A DNA stretch of 64,000 bases from Anthropogastromicrobium sp050944455 (GCA_050944455.1 JBMNRC010000015.1:1-64000); one strand, 5' to 3'; shown: positions 34,504 through 43,389, counted from the stretch's first letter. Notes: generated by a model not told the origin, from the sequence alone. A program made the numbers and translations.

Positions 34504-34608
34504 GGATTCGGGATGCCTGTCTACTGACCGGTGCGGTCCGGCAGCCTGCGCGGGATGTCAAAACGGGAAATCTGTGCTATGCTTACCATAATTTTAATTC
34601 TGGCAGAA

Positions 34609-34755
34609 AAGTTCAGGCTTGTAAGGCCCAGGCTTGTAAGGTTCAGGCAGAAAAGTTCAGGCTTGTAAGGCCCAGGCTTGTAAGGTTCAGGCAGGGAAGT
34701 TCAGGCTTGTAAGGTCCAGGCAGGGAAGATTCAGGCAGGGAAAGTTCAGGCAGGC
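34609..34755. repeat. 15-bp tandem repeat array, higher-order 44-bp units
   Basis: About ten units of AAGGTTCAGGCTTGT and variants (AAGGCCCAGGCTTGT, AAGTTCAGGCAGGG). Three-unit blocks of about 44 bases are repeated almost exactly at 34609-34652 and 34653-34696, then the array degrades to AAGATTCAGGCAGGG forms. It ends about 55 bases before the MATE start. Confidence 0.9.
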
Positions 34756-34810
34756 CCGCAGGTGGGAACGCCTGTGAATCGGGAAAGATGAGGCAGGAGC
34801 TGAGCGCGAG

Positions 34811-36502
34811 ATGACAGAGCAGTCAGAGAAAGATACGGCGGGGACACGAGCGGAGGAGGACATGCCCCGGCCAACAGAAAGCGGAGCTGTGCCGCACCCG
34901 GAGGATGGGGAAAGTGTATCCCGTCCGTCGGGTGGGGGTAATGCCTGCTCTCCCGAAAACGGGAAAGAGATGCCCAACCTGACAGAAAAAGGAAACGCGG
35001 CGCACCTGAAGTGCGGGGCAAGTGTACCCCGCCGGACGGACTGGAAATACCGGCTGTTCCGGGCGGGCAGAAATAACAGCTCTCGCGGGAAGAATCAGCA
35101 GGGCAGGCGCGGCCGGCGCAGCGGACGCGACGGAAACAGCCAAAAAGCCGCGATGTACGAGGCGAAGTACTTCTCCGATGAAATGCTCCGGCAGATGATC
35201 GTCCCGCTGTTTCTGGAACAGTTCCTGGTGCTGCTGGTGGGCATGATCGACACGCTGGTTGTGAGCTACGCGGGAGAGGCGGCGGTCTCCGGCGTCTCTC
35301 TGGTCAACCAGTTCAACAACATCTTCCTGAACCTGTTCGCCGCCCTGGCGGCGGGCGGCGCGGTTGTGACCAGCCAGTACATCGGCCGCGGAAAGGATGA
35401 GCTCGCCGGGGAGAGCGCCAGCCAGCTGCTGACGGCGTCCCTCGTGTTCTCCGTCGGCGTGACCATCCCGGTCCTTCTCTTCGGCAGATCCCTGATGAGA
35501 CTGCTGTTCGGCAGGGTCGCGGATGACGTGATGAGCGCCTGCATGGTGTATCTCCGCATTACCGCGCTCTCCTACTGGAGCATGGCCGTCTACAATGCCG
35601 GGGCCGCGATGTACCGCAGCATCGGGGATACGAAGACGACGATGCTGATCTCCCTCGTAACCAACGTGATCAATCTGGCCGGAAACCTGATCGGCGTTTT
35701 CATCCTGCACGCCGGGGCGGCGGGCGTGGCCTGGCCGACAACCATTTCCCGGATTGTTTCGGGCGTCTGGATCACGGCGCTCTGCCTGCGGCGGAACCAG
35801 AAGGTGCGCTACCGCGTCCACTGGATCCTCAGATGGAACCGGGGCCTCATGAAAATGATTCTGGGCATCGCGGTGCCCAACGGGGTGGAAAACGGAACTT
35901 TCAACCTGGTCAAAGTCGGGGTGTCGAGTATCGTTGCGCTGTTCGGGACCTACCAGATCGCGGCGAACGGCGTGGCGCAGACGATCTGGTCGATGTCGTC
36001 CGTCATGGGAAACTGCATGGGCACCATCTACCTGACCGTCATCGGGCAGTGCATGGGCGCCCGGGACGCGGACGCCGCCGATTACTACTTTCACAAACTG
36101 CTGCGCGTCTCCATAAAGCTTTCGACAGCCTGGAACCTCTTTATCATCGCGATTCTTCCGCTGATACTGCGCTTCTACGCGCTCGGGCCCGAAACCCGGT
36201 CGCTCGTGGTCATCCTGGTTGTGATCCATGACTCGCTCAACACCTTTATCTTCCCCTGCTCCGGACCGCTGGGAAACGGACTGCGGGCTGCCGGCGACGT
36301 CAGGTTCACGATGGCGGTGGCCGTGATCTCGACGGCGGGCGGAAGGCTGATTCTGTCCTATCTTTTCGGCGTCGTCTGCGGGCTGGGAGTAATCGGCATC
36401 ACTCTGGCCATGTGCGCGGACTGGTCCGTGCGCGCCGTCATCTATCTGTATCGGCTCCGGAGCGGCCGCTGGAAAAATTTTCAGGTGCTGAAGAACCCGT
36501 GA
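34811..36502 (+). CDS. MATE-family efflux transporter with long N-terminal extension
   Basis: A 563-residue multidrug/toxin extrusion-type transporter with 12 predicted membrane segments after residue 115. Recognisable segments are MIVPLFLEQFLVLLVGMIDT, VVSYAGEAAVSGVSLVNQFN, ALAAGGAVVTSQYIGRGK and, in the second half, GIAVPNGVENGTFNLVKVG and GNCMGTIYLTVIGQCMGARD. Residues 1-114 are a hydrophilic, low-complexity stretch of repeated Pro/Glu/Gly words (ESGAVPHPEDGESVSRPSGG) that ordinary MATE proteins lack. ATG at 34811 has AGGAG at 34795-34799 (11-base spacing); ATG at 35153 would give the normal length but has no good site. The extension follows directly on the tandem repeat array. Confidence 0.92.
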   Translation: MTEQSEKDTAGTRAEEDMPRPTESGAVPHPEDGESVSRPSGGGNACSPENGKEMPNLTEKGNAAHLKCGASVPRRTDWKYRLFRAGRNNSSRGKNQQGRRGRRSGRDGNSQKAAMYEAKYFSDEMLRQMIVPLFLEQFLVLLVGMIDTLVVSYAGEAAVSGVSLVNQFNNIFLNLFAALAAGGAVVTSQYIGRGKDELAGESASQLLTASLVFSVGVTIPVLLFGRSLMRLLFGRVADDVMSACMVYLRITALSYWSMAVYNAGAAMYRSIGDTKTTMLISLVTNVINLAGNLIGVFILHAGAAGVAWPTTISRIVSGVWITALCLRRNQKVRYRVHWILRWNRGLMKMILGIAVPNGVENGTFNLVKVGVSSIVALFGTYQIAANGVAQTIWSMSSVMGNCMGTIYLTVIGQCMGARDADAADYYFHKLLRVSIKLSTAWNLFIIAILPLILRFYALGPETRSLVVILVVIHDSLNTFIFPCSGPLGNGLRAAGDVRFTMAVAVISTAGGRLILSYLFGVVCGLGVIGITLAMCADWSVRAVIYLYRLRSGRWKNFQVLKNP

Positions 36503-36916
36503 TGGGACTTTTTCTCCTCATTGTGTGTGGTATAACGTTAACAGACTGAAACAGACGCCCTCAAACAGAGGCCCTCAAAAAGCATAGGATGATACCGGAA
36601 CCGGCAGAGGATGATACCATCTGCCGGATGCGCCGAGAATATCAACGGAACCGCATTTCCGCACGGCGCGGGCGTCCTGTTCAGCCTGCTGACAGACGAA
36701 TATCCATGAAGATTGCCGCGCGGCGCCGTTTCCCAAAACGGCGCAGAACGCCCGGGTTTATGACTGCGGCCGCATCCGCTTTCTGACGCCGGGCTGCGCC
36801 GCGCGCGGCAGTTTCTGCGCGCCGCAGCGGAGCGGCACAGGCGCGCGGAAATCGTGAACGCGGCCGGCTCCCGGTTCTCCGGGCGGCGGGCCTGCGCACA
36901 AAAGGGGGAGAACAGA
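36503..36916. other. Spacer with hairpins before the orphan LytTR regulator
   Basis: A T-run (36509-36513) and TATAAC (36531-36536) follow the MATE stop without a clear -35. GCGCCGTTT (36723-36731) pairs with AAACGGCGC (36736-36744) around CCCA, a neat 9-bp hairpin lacking a T-run. More GC-rich inverted repeats follow at 36790-36845. No gene is supported. Confidence 0.4.
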
Positions 36917-37660
36917 ATGAAGGACGTACTGAGAATTGCGGTATGCGATGATAACGCGGCCGACCGCGGCAGGCTGAAGAAAATTCTCCAGGACTGCGAG
37001 TGCGAAACCCCGACAGAAACCGTCTATTATATGAATGCGGAACAGCTGCTCGCGGAATACGTTCCCTACAGATTTGACCTGATCCTGATGAACATCCTTA
37101 CCGGAGAGAAAGATGACCCCGGGGTGGAAGCCATTTCCAGAATCCGGAAGGCAGAGCCTCGTCTCCCGGTCGCGTTTGTGACCACCGGAACCGAATTTAC
37201 GATGGAGAGCAACCGGCTCTCTTCCCTGAGCAATATCGTGAAACCCTATGAACCGGCCAAGGTGCAGGCAATACTCAGGCTGGCGGGGGCGGTGAAGAAC
37301 AGCCTGAACTCCCTGCATGTCCATGTCAAAGGGGAGGAGATCGTTATCCCCTTCGGCGAGGTGGAATACTGCGAGCAGGTGAGCCACCAGTCGCACATCG
37401 TGCGCCACGGGCTTGAACCGGTCCGGTATTACGGCAAAATCCGGGAACTGTTCCCGTCCCTGGACAAGAGTTTCTTTTACAGTCCGCACACCAGCTACTG
37501 TGTCAATTTTCTTTACGTCAGCGGAATTGATACGGAACTTCGCTGCTTTAAGATGGCGGATGGGATGAACATCCCGATCCGCCGCCAGAGTTTCTGCGAA
37601 GCCCGGGACAAGTATGCCGATTTCCGGAGCCGCCAGGTGTGGGCGGCTGATCCGCGGTAA
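36917..37660 (+). CDS. Orphan LytTR-family response regulator without phosphoacceptor Asp
   Basis: A 247-residue protein with an N-terminal receiver-like domain (1-125) and a C-terminal LytTR DNA-binding domain (about 140-240: YCEQVSHQSHIVRHG, KSFFYSPHTSYCVNFLYV). The acidic pair is present (AVCDDNAADRG) and the switch Lys is probably in NIVKPYEPAK, but the phosphoacceptor position reads LILMNIL, with Asn59 where the paralogue at 42584 has Asp58 (LIFLDIQ). It should therefore not accept phosphate in the normal way. No kinase gene is adjacent. ATG at 36917 follows GGGGGAG; an upstream in-frame start adds 21 residues with no site. A constitutive or ligand-controlled DNA-binding regulator is inferred; targets are unknown. 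Confidence 0.88.
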   Translation: MKDVLRIAVCDDNAADRGRLKKILQDCECETPTETVYYMNAEQLLAEYVPYRFDLILMNILTGEKDDPGVEAISRIRKAEPRLPVAFVTTGTEFTMESNRLSSLSNIVKPYEPAKVQAILRLAGAVKNSLNSLHVHVKGEEIVIPFGEVEYCEQVSHQSHIVRHGLEPVRYYGKIRELFPSLDKSFFYSPHTSYCVNFLYVSGIDTELRCFKMADGMNIPIRRQSFCEARDKYADFRSRQVWAADPR

Positions 37661-38124
37661 ACCGGGCGGACAGATCAAACCTGACAGGTATCGGTACCGG
37701 CAGACAGCAGTACGGGCTGACAGCCGGGCGGATGTGTGATACGGACAGAGTCCTGGCAGGCAGATACCTGTTCGGACAGATACCGGGGACAGATGAAAAA
37801 TTCAGAATATGCCGCAGCATGCCGCGGCGGACAACGGCGGCGCCGGAAACGGCTGAGAGGTGAAAAACCTTTGGCCGGACCGGCGCCGCCGCTTTTCAGT
37901 TCAGCGGCGCCCAGATTTGACCGCGTCGATATCGTCTTTTCAGTCCGGCCCCGCCTGTGTTTAGCCGCGCCGCCGCTGTTTTTTTCTGCCGGCGTCATTT
38001 TTCCTTCCGCCGCACCGTTTTATTCCCGGCGCCCGCGGTTTTCCCTACGGGATATCCGCCGCATGACGGTACCTCATACCGTTTTTATTCCCGATGTCCG
38101 CGGCTTTCCCCGCTTTTACAGCTA
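37661..38124. other. Repeat-like spacer upstream of lon
   Basis: From 37670 to 37800 ACAGATACC/GACAGG words recur; from 37870 to 38120 the sequence shifts to GCGCCGCCG/TTTTTCTGCCGGC pyrimidine-rich stretches. Open frames here lack ribosome binding sites and family features, so I call no gene. Confidence 0.4.
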
Positions 38125-38153
38125 TTGACAAGGCATTTCCAATACAGTATAAT
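38125..38153 (+). promoter_or_regulatory. Consensus sigma-A promoter of lon
   Basis: TTGACA (38125-38130), exactly 17 bases, TATAAT (38148-38153). Both boxes match the consensus completely. The CIRCE operator begins 12 bases after the -10 box. Confidence 0.95.
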
Positions 38154-38165
38154 TCAGTTACCTCG

Positions 38166-38192
38166 TTAGCACTCACAAAGGTTAAGTGCTAA
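38166..38192 (+). promoter_or_regulatory. CIRCE operator (HrcA binding site)
   Basis: TTAGCACTC (38166-38174), 9 bases, AAGTGCTAA (38184-38192). The CIRCE consensus is TTAGCACTC-N9-GAGTGCTAA, so one base of 18 differs. It overlaps the expected transcription start of the lon promoter, the usual place for HrcA repression relieved by heat shock. Confidence 0.92.
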
Positions 38193-38258
38193 CAACCTGA
38201 CGGAGCGGCGGGAGAATCCGGCCGGTCCGCTTTCAGAGTGTTCTGAGAGGAGAATTGG

Positions 38259-40565
38259 ATGATTATTGTTCCTGTATATAACATGGTTATTCTTCCGGGA
38301 TGTTCCCTGACGCTGCAGGGCTCCTATTTCAAGGAACTCAGCGGGGTGGAAAAGCCTGAGACGGGCGAACCGCTGATGTTTGTATTCCTGAAGGGGGAGA
38401 AACCGATCGAGGACCTGACCGCCGATGATATTCAGCCTGTCGCGGTGGAGGCCCATGTGGACAGCGTCTCGTCCGAAGGCAATGTGACGATAAAGACGGA
38501 GCGGAGAATGACCGTCACTTCCGTCGAGAAGGACGAGGAGGGCGGCCTGAACGTCACCGCGGTTCCCAGGGAAGAGATCGAGGACGTCGACGACGACGAA
38601 AAAGCAAGGCACTACCGCGACCTGCGGGCGGAGCTTGTCAAGTTTGTCTCCGGCTACCAGTGGGGCGTCATGGTCCGCGGCCTGATCATGCAGTGGAAGA
38701 GCATGGACGAGATGGTCTCCATGCTTTCCCAGCATCTCACGATCACCGCGGAAGAAAAGTACCAGATTGTCGAAGCCGACTCCGCCTCCGAGCGGATGGA
38801 GCTGGAAGAGCGCGCCGTCTACGAGTTCATCGAGGTGACCGACGTCAGCAACGAGGCGCAGTCGGAGACGCAGAAATCCACCGAAAAGCTGTACCGGGAG
38901 GAGGCTCTCAAAAAGCAGATCGCCTATCTCCAGAAGGAACTGGACGACATGCACCCGGAGAGCATCTCGGATGAGCGCCGGTTCGAACTCGCGATCGACA
39001 AGTCCGACATGAACGATACGGCCCGCCGCGAGGCCAAAAAGATCCTGAGCCGCATGAAACAGGAAGGGCAGAACAGCCCCGAGTACGGGATGCTCTACGA
39101 ATATCTGGATTTTGTGACCGGCCTTCAGTGGAAGCCGGAGGAGCAGAAGGATATCGACCTGAAGAAGGCAAAGGCCATTCTGGATGAAGACCACTACGGA
39201 ATGAAAAAGGTGAAGGACCGCATCCTGCAGCAGATCGCCGTGATGAACCTCAACCACAGGCAGTCGGGCTCCATCCTGCTGTTCGTCGGCGCTCCCGGCA
39301 CCGGCAAGACGAGCATCGGCCAGAGCATCGCCAAAGCGCTCGGGCGCAAGTATGTCCGCATCAGCCTGGGCGGCGTGCGGGATGAAGCGGAAATCCGCGG
39401 ACACCGCCGCACCTACATCGGGGCTATGCCGGGCCGCATCATGGAAGGCATCCGCCGGGCGGGTTCCGCCAACCCGGTGATGGTTCTGGACGAGGTCGAC
39501 AAGCTGACCAAAGACTACGCGGGAGACCCTTCCAGCGCTCTGCTGGAGGTGCTGGACCCCGAGCAGAATTCCAACTTCACGGACCATTACCTGAACGTCC
39601 CGTACGATCTGTCCAATGTGCTGTTTGTCTGCACGGCCAACACCACGGACACGATCCCGGCGCCTCTGCTCAACCGCATGGAAGTCATTGAATTCCCGGG
39701 ATACACCGCTTCGGAAAAATTCCAGATCGCCAAACGCCATCTGCTGCCCAAAGCCATGAAGGAAACCGGCATAAAGCCGCAGGAACTCAGGGTGCCGGAC
39801 AGCACGATCCGCGCGATTATCAGCGGCTACACCATGGAATCCGGCGTCCGCGGCCTCAAAAAGAGGCTCACCACCCTTTGCCGCATCGCGGCGGTGCGGC
39901 TTGTCCAGGGCAGCCATAAGGCGCTGACCGTCACGGAGAAAAAGCTCCCCGAGTACCTGGATATGCGCCCGATCCGCCACGACAAAGCGCTGGATCATCC
40001 GAAACCCGGCATTGTGACCGGGCTTGCCTGGACAGCGGCGGGCGGCGAAATCCTGTACATCGAATCCATGTTCACCAAAGGCAAGGGAGAACTGGTGATC
40101 ACCGGACAGCTGGGCGACGTCATGAAAGAGTCCGTCTCGATTGCGGTGACGCTGGTGAAGAACCGGTATCCGGAGAAGGCCGAGCTGTTCGAGAAAAACG
40201 ATCTTCACATCCACGTGCCGGAAGGCGCGGTCCCGAAGGACGGCCCTTCGGCGGGCATCACGCTCACGACCGCGATCGCTTCCCTGGTGACCGGCAAAGC
40301 GGTAGACCCGAAGACGGCCATGACCGGCGAGGTTTCGCTGCGCGGCCTTGTGATGCCGATCGGCGGCCTGCCCGAGAAACTGATGGCGGCGCAGAGGGCC
40401 GGCATCACCCGCGTGCTGATTCCCGAGGAGAATGTCGACGACCTGAAGGACGTGGCCAGAGAAGTGAAGAATAAGCTGGAAATTGTCCCGGTCCACACGG
40501 TGGAAGAGGTGCTGGATCTCGTGCTGACGGACAGCAAAACCGGCGGCGACACAGAAGCGGCCTGA
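38259..40565 (+). CDS. lon: ATP-dependent Lon protease
   Basis: A 768-residue cytoplasmic AAA+ serine protease that degrades misfolded and regulatory proteins. Residues about 1-200 are the LON substrate domain (starting IVPVYNMVILPGCSLTLQGS), followed by a helical linker. Walker A is GAPGTGKTS (about 344-352) with the Lon-specific GGVRDEAEIRGHRRTYIGAM and VMVLDEVDKL. The protease domain carries the catalytic Ser664 in KDGPSAG and Lys707 in GGLPEKLMAA, the standard 43 residues apart. ATG at 38259 follows AGAGGAG. A consensus promoter and a CIRCE site precede it, so expression should follow heat shock through HrcA. A terminator lies 150 bases after the stop. Confidence 0.98.
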   Translation: MIIVPVYNMVILPGCSLTLQGSYFKELSGVEKPETGEPLMFVFLKGEKPIEDLTADDIQPVAVEAHVDSVSSEGNVTIKTERRMTVTSVEKDEEGGLNVTAVPREEIEDVDDDEKARHYRDLRAELVKFVSGYQWGVMVRGLIMQWKSMDEMVSMLSQHLTITAEEKYQIVEADSASERMELEERAVYEFIEVTDVSNEAQSETQKSTEKLYREEALKKQIAYLQKELDDMHPESISDERRFELAIDKSDMNDTARREAKKILSRMKQEGQNSPEYGMLYEYLDFVTGLQWKPEEQKDIDLKKAKAILDEDHYGMKKVKDRILQQIAVMNLNHRQSGSILLFVGAPGTGKTSIGQSIAKALGRKYVRISLGGVRDEAEIRGHRRTYIGAMPGRIMEGIRRAGSANPVMVLDEVDKLTKDYAGDPSSALLEVLDPEQNSNFTDHYLNVPYDLSNVLFVCTANTTDTIPAPLLNRMEVIEFPGYTASEKFQIAKRHLLPKAMKETGIKPQELRVPDSTIRAIISGYTMESGVRGLKKRLTTLCRIAAVRLVQGSHKALTVTEKKLPEYLDMRPIRHDKALDHPKPGIVTGLAWTAAGGEILYIESMFTKGKGELVITGQLGDVMKESVSIAVTLVKNRYPEKAELFEKNDLHIHVPEGAVPKDGPSAGITLTTAIASLVTGKAVDPKTAMTGEVSLRGLVMPIGGLPEKLMAAQRAGITRVLIPEENVDDLKDVAREVKNKLEIVPVHTVEEVLDLVLTDSKTGGDTEAA

Positions 40566-40710
40566 GAGGCCGAAACAGGAGGCCGCCGGACACAGACCAA
40601 GACCGGCGGCAGTACTGAACGCGGCCCCGACGATCGGGAACGGACACGGCGGCCGCTTCCGGCGCCATTGACACAGATGGTAATAAGAGTTGAAAGATCA
40701 AAAAATCAAA

Positions 40711-40748
40711 GATCCTGCGGAGGAGAAATCTTCCGCGGGATTTTTTTG
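40711..40748 (+). terminator. Rho-independent terminator after lon
   Basis: GATCCTGCGGA pairs with TTCCGCGGGAT with one G-U pair, around a short loop, and TTTTTTT follows at 40741-40747. Confidence 0.9.
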
Positions 40749-40925
40749 TACTCTTGCATTATTTGTACTCCTGCATTATTTGTGATGAACGCTTTTATCC
40801 ATAAATTTGTATTCTGATTGCCTGTTTATCACACTCATTGTGCGCTCATTGTCAGCCCGCACTCCGCAGATTTTTCCCTTTGCGCGCGTGCCGGACGGGC
40901 CGCATGCCGGCCTGACCGCCGTCGA

Positions 40926-40984
40926 TTGACAGAATTCCGGCCCAAAATTATACTTGAAGTAACTTTGGGGATATCAGAATATCC
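40926..40984 (+). promoter_or_regulatory. Consensus promoter and inverted repeat of the kinase-regulator pair
   Basis: TTGACA (40926-40931), 17 bases, TATACT (40949-40954). Shortly after the expected start, GGATAT (40969-40974) and ATATCC (40979-40984) form an inverted repeat around CAGA, a possible operator. The predicted leader is about 270 bases long. The stretch from the lon terminator to this promoter (40749-40925) shows nothing else. Confidence 0.82.
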
Positions 40985-41135
40985 GACACAACCGCAGAAA
41001 AACTATCCGACAGCCGGGCCGCCGCAAAGCTGACAGCCCGGTCTCTGACAACACAGCGCCGCATCCGCTGGGAAATCCGCACACGCAGTCTTCGTTGGGC
41101 AGATGATCGGAGCACAGCCAGGTATCCTGCGAAAA

Positions 41136-41176
41136 GCGCCGGTCTGCGGCCGGCGAAGATGGCCGCAGACCGGCGC
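41136..41176 (+). promoter_or_regulatory. 16-bp hairpin in the kinase leader
   Basis: GCGCCGGTCTGCGGCC (41136-41151) and GGCCGCAGACCGGCGC (41161-41176) pair without a mismatch around GGCGAAGAT. No T-run follows. It lies 54 bases before the kinase ATG, within the predicted transcript, so it may affect RNA stability or act as a binding site. Confidence 0.7.
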
Positions 41177-41230
41177 AGCGCTGACACTGCCGCGGCCGCG
41201 GGGACCAGCATTCCATCGGGAGGTAAATCC

Positions 41231-42580
41231 ATGAATTCCGTCGTCATTCAGGGCGTCCTGAATTTCATCGAAATGGCCGTTTCCCTGTTTCTGGCCGATC
41301 AGGTTTTCCGAAATGAGACAAAATTCCGGCGTATGCCCTTCCTGCTGCTGTTCTCCGCGGCCGGGGCGCTGGTACTGACGGTGCGGGAGCAGAATTACTC
41401 CTGGATACTGGACTATCTGCCGGAAATCGTCATCGTGTTTCTTTACGGGCTGGCCGTCTGCCGGGCCGCGTGGTGGAAGAGCCTGCTGCTCGCGCTGGGG
41501 AATGCGCTGATGATCGGCCTGGTGTCGGTCGGAATCGCGTCGCTGCTGGGTAAAGTGGGCCCGGGCACAACGCTGCTTTACATGAGAGAGCCGTATTATC
41601 TCTGGGTGGTCGCGGAGGTCATCATCCGGGTTTCCCAGATGTTCTGCTCGCTGGTCATCCTGCTGCTGATCAGAAAAGCCGAAAAATCGGGGCGTCCCGG
41701 GCGCGATGAGCCGTTTCTCATCCTGCTCTTCGGCATCAGCATTTTTGCGCTGTTCTGCTGGCTGAGGCAGGAACTCATCTATACGGGAATGCTGCGATCC
41801 TACTATGACGGGATCATCAGCCTGGCTATTGCCGCCGTCAATCTTTTTGTTTTGTTTATCTCGCGGAAGCTGGAGGAAACCCGCCGGAAAAACGAAGACC
41901 TCCGGGTGGAAAACGCCGTAATGGCCATGCAGGTAAAAAGCCAGGCGGCCGTCGCCGAATCCTACTCTGAGCTGAGGTCGCTCAAACATGACATGACCGG
42001 GCATCTGTACGCCATCGAAGGATATCTGCAGAACAACGAGCCCCGCAAAGCGCAGGATTACGTGAGCGCCCTCCTCGGGCAGATCAGGGAGATCGTCCAG
42101 TACCAGACGGGAAGCAGCACGCTGGACATTCTGATCGGGAGCAAGGAGTCGGCCGCCCGGAGAAACCATATCCGGGTCAGCACCGACGTCAGGCTGTCTT
42201 CCCGCCTGCGGATTTCGGACGAGGATCTGGTCGTTTTGGTCAGCAACCTTTATGACAATGCCATCGAGGCGTGCCTGCGGATTCCGGACGAGTCCGCCCG
42301 CTTTATCGACATCAGAATCCTGACGGAAAAAGGAAACGCGATATTCCTGTTCCGGAACTCGGCGCCGCGGAACAGCGCCGCCGCGCAGAACGGGAGATGG
42401 GAGACGGTCAAAAACGACGCCGGGGCTCACGGATACGGCCTGAAAAATATCGACCGCGTGGTGGAAAAACATGAGGGGTACTGTGAGAGAACGCAGGATC
42501 GGAACGGCTGCTTTACCTGCGTGATCCGCATAAAAAACAGCCCGGCTGACGCACAGCAGACGCCGGGCGGGGGAGAATGA
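41231..42580 (+). CDS. GHKL-family sensor histidine kinase (LytTR partner, AgrC-like layout)
   Basis: A 449-residue membrane kinase. About six hydrophobic segments cover residues 1-200 (GVLNFIEMAVSLFLADQVF; YLPEIVIVFLYGLAVC; VEAVRVSQMF-like segment near 135). A coiled linker leads to the phosphoacceptor region LRSLKHDMTGHLYAIEGYL with His253. The ATPase domain has LVVLVSNLYDNAIEACLRI (N box) and GAHGYGLKNIDRVVEKHEG (G box). The polytopic sensor and GHKL type are those of kinases sensing peptides, such as AgrC. ATG at 41231 follows GGGAGG at 41218-41223. The regulator starts 3 bases downstream, so the two are a classical pair. The signal is unknown; small peptide frames downstream are candidates. 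Confidence 0.93.
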   Translation: MNSVVIQGVLNFIEMAVSLFLADQVFRNETKFRRMPFLLLFSAAGALVLTVREQNYSWILDYLPEIVIVFLYGLAVCRAAWWKSLLLALGNALMIGLVSVGIASLLGKVGPGTTLLYMREPYYLWVVAEVIIRVSQMFCSLVILLLIRKAEKSGRPGRDEPFLILLFGISIFALFCWLRQELIYTGMLRSYYDGIISLAIAAVNLFVLFISRKLEETRRKNEDLRVENAVMAMQVKSQAAVAESYSELRSLKHDMTGHLYAIEGYLQNNEPRKAQDYVSALLGQIREIVQYQTGSSTLDILIGSKESAARRNHIRVSTDVRLSSRLRISDEDLVVLVSNLYDNAIEACLRIPDESARFIDIRILTEKGNAIFLFRNSAPRNSAAAQNGRWETVKNDAGAHGYGLKNIDRVVEKHEGYCERTQDRNGCFTCVIRIKNSPADAQQTPGGGE

Positions 42581-42583
42581 GCG

Positions 42584-43297
42584 ATGCGCATAGCGATTTG
42601 CGAGGACAACGCCGCACACAGGGAAATCCTGAAAACCATGATTGAGGAATGGGCGCGGGACAGCGGCGAACCGGTGAGCGTCGCGCAGTTCAGCGCGGCC
42701 GAGCAGTTCATCATGTCCGAATACCAGGCGGCCGGATACGACCTGATTTTTCTGGACATCCAGATGAAGAAAATGGACGGGATGGCCCTGGCCAGGACGA
42801 TCCGCAAAGACGACCCGAAGGTCCAGATCGTTTTCACGACCTCCTTCGGGGATTACGCGGTGGAGGGCTATGAAGTGAGGGCCTTTCGGTACCTGGTCAA
42901 GCCGCTGAAAAAGGAAGCGGTGTTTCTCACCCTGTCCAGAGTCCTGGAGACCGTGAAAAGCGAGGCGTCCGGATATTTTGTGCTCCAGGAGGAAGGCGAG
43001 ACGCAGCGGATAGAGAAATCGAAAGTGCGGTATATCGAGGTTCAGGGGCATTATCTGTACTTTCACACCGCGGACCGGGCAATCCGGAGCCGGGCAAAGC
43101 TGAAGGACGTGGAGGAAAGTTTCCGCGGCCCGCAGTTCTGCAAATGCCACCGTTCCTACATTGTCAATCTGGCCTGTGTCGATGAGATCGGGAAAAACGG
43201 CCTGAAAATCGGCGGAGAGTACATCCCGGTCAGCCGCGCAAACTGGGACGCGGTCAACCGCAGCTACATTGAGTATTATACGGGCGGAAGGCCGTGA
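42584..43297 (+). CDS. LytTR-family response regulator
   Basis: A 237-residue regulator with a receiver domain (1-120) and LytTR DNA-binding domain (about 135-235). The acidic pair is in AICEDNAAHRE, the phosphoacceptor is Asp58 in LIFLDIQMKKMDG, and the switch Lys is in RYLVKPLKKEA. The LytTR part shows VRYIEVQGHYLYFHT, RSRAKLKDVEESF, FCKCHRSYIVNL and IPVSRANWDAVN. It is translationally close to the kinase. LytTR proteins bind pairs of direct repeats about 21 bases apart; a matching repeat lies 30 bases after this gene, so the downstream genes are likely targets. It is a paralogue of the orphan regulator at 36917, in which the Asp is missing. Confidence 0.94.
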   Translation: MRIAICEDNAAHREILKTMIEEWARDSGEPVSVAQFSAAEQFIMSEYQAAGYDLIFLDIQMKKMDGMALARTIRKDDPKVQIVFTTSFGDYAVEGYEVRAFRYLVKPLKKEAVFLTLSRVLETVKSEASGYFVLQEEGETQRIEKSKVRYIEVQGHYLYFHTADRAIRSRAKLKDVEESFRGPQFCKCHRSYIVNLACVDEIGKNGLKIGGEYIPVSRANWDAVNRSYIEYYTGGRP

Positions 43298-43326
43298 AAT
43301 TTAGCCGTTCCCCGGGATTTTCTGCA

Positions 43327-43366
43327 ATTCAGGACAAAAAAGGGGCCATTCGTGACAAAAACGGGG
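43327..43366 (+). promoter_or_regulatory. Direct repeat with 21-bp period, candidate LytTR binding site
   Basis: ATTCAGGACAAAAAAGGGG (43327-43345) and ATTCGTGACAAAAACGGGG (43348-43366) match at 16 of 19 positions. Centre spacing is 21 bases, that is two helical turns, the spacing typical of LytTR activator sites. A weak -10-like TACCAT is at 43386-43391. Confidence 0.55.
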
Positions 43367-43389
43367 ATCCGCGGGGAAGAAATGTTACC

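Noticed and set aside
34099..34755. CRISPR-like array
   Set aside because: The repeats are contiguous or drift without unique spacers of constant length, and no cas gene is nearby.
34609..34980. Minus-strand frame giving LNLTSLGLTSLNFS, like a pentapeptide-repeat protein
   Set aside because: The 15-bp DNA repeat forces five-residue periodicity in any open frame; there is no start signal for the array and no folded neighbour domain.
37736..38128. 130-codon open frame upstream of lon
   Set aside because: It runs through micro-repeats into the lon promoter, is rich in Arg/Pro/Phe and has no ribosome binding site.
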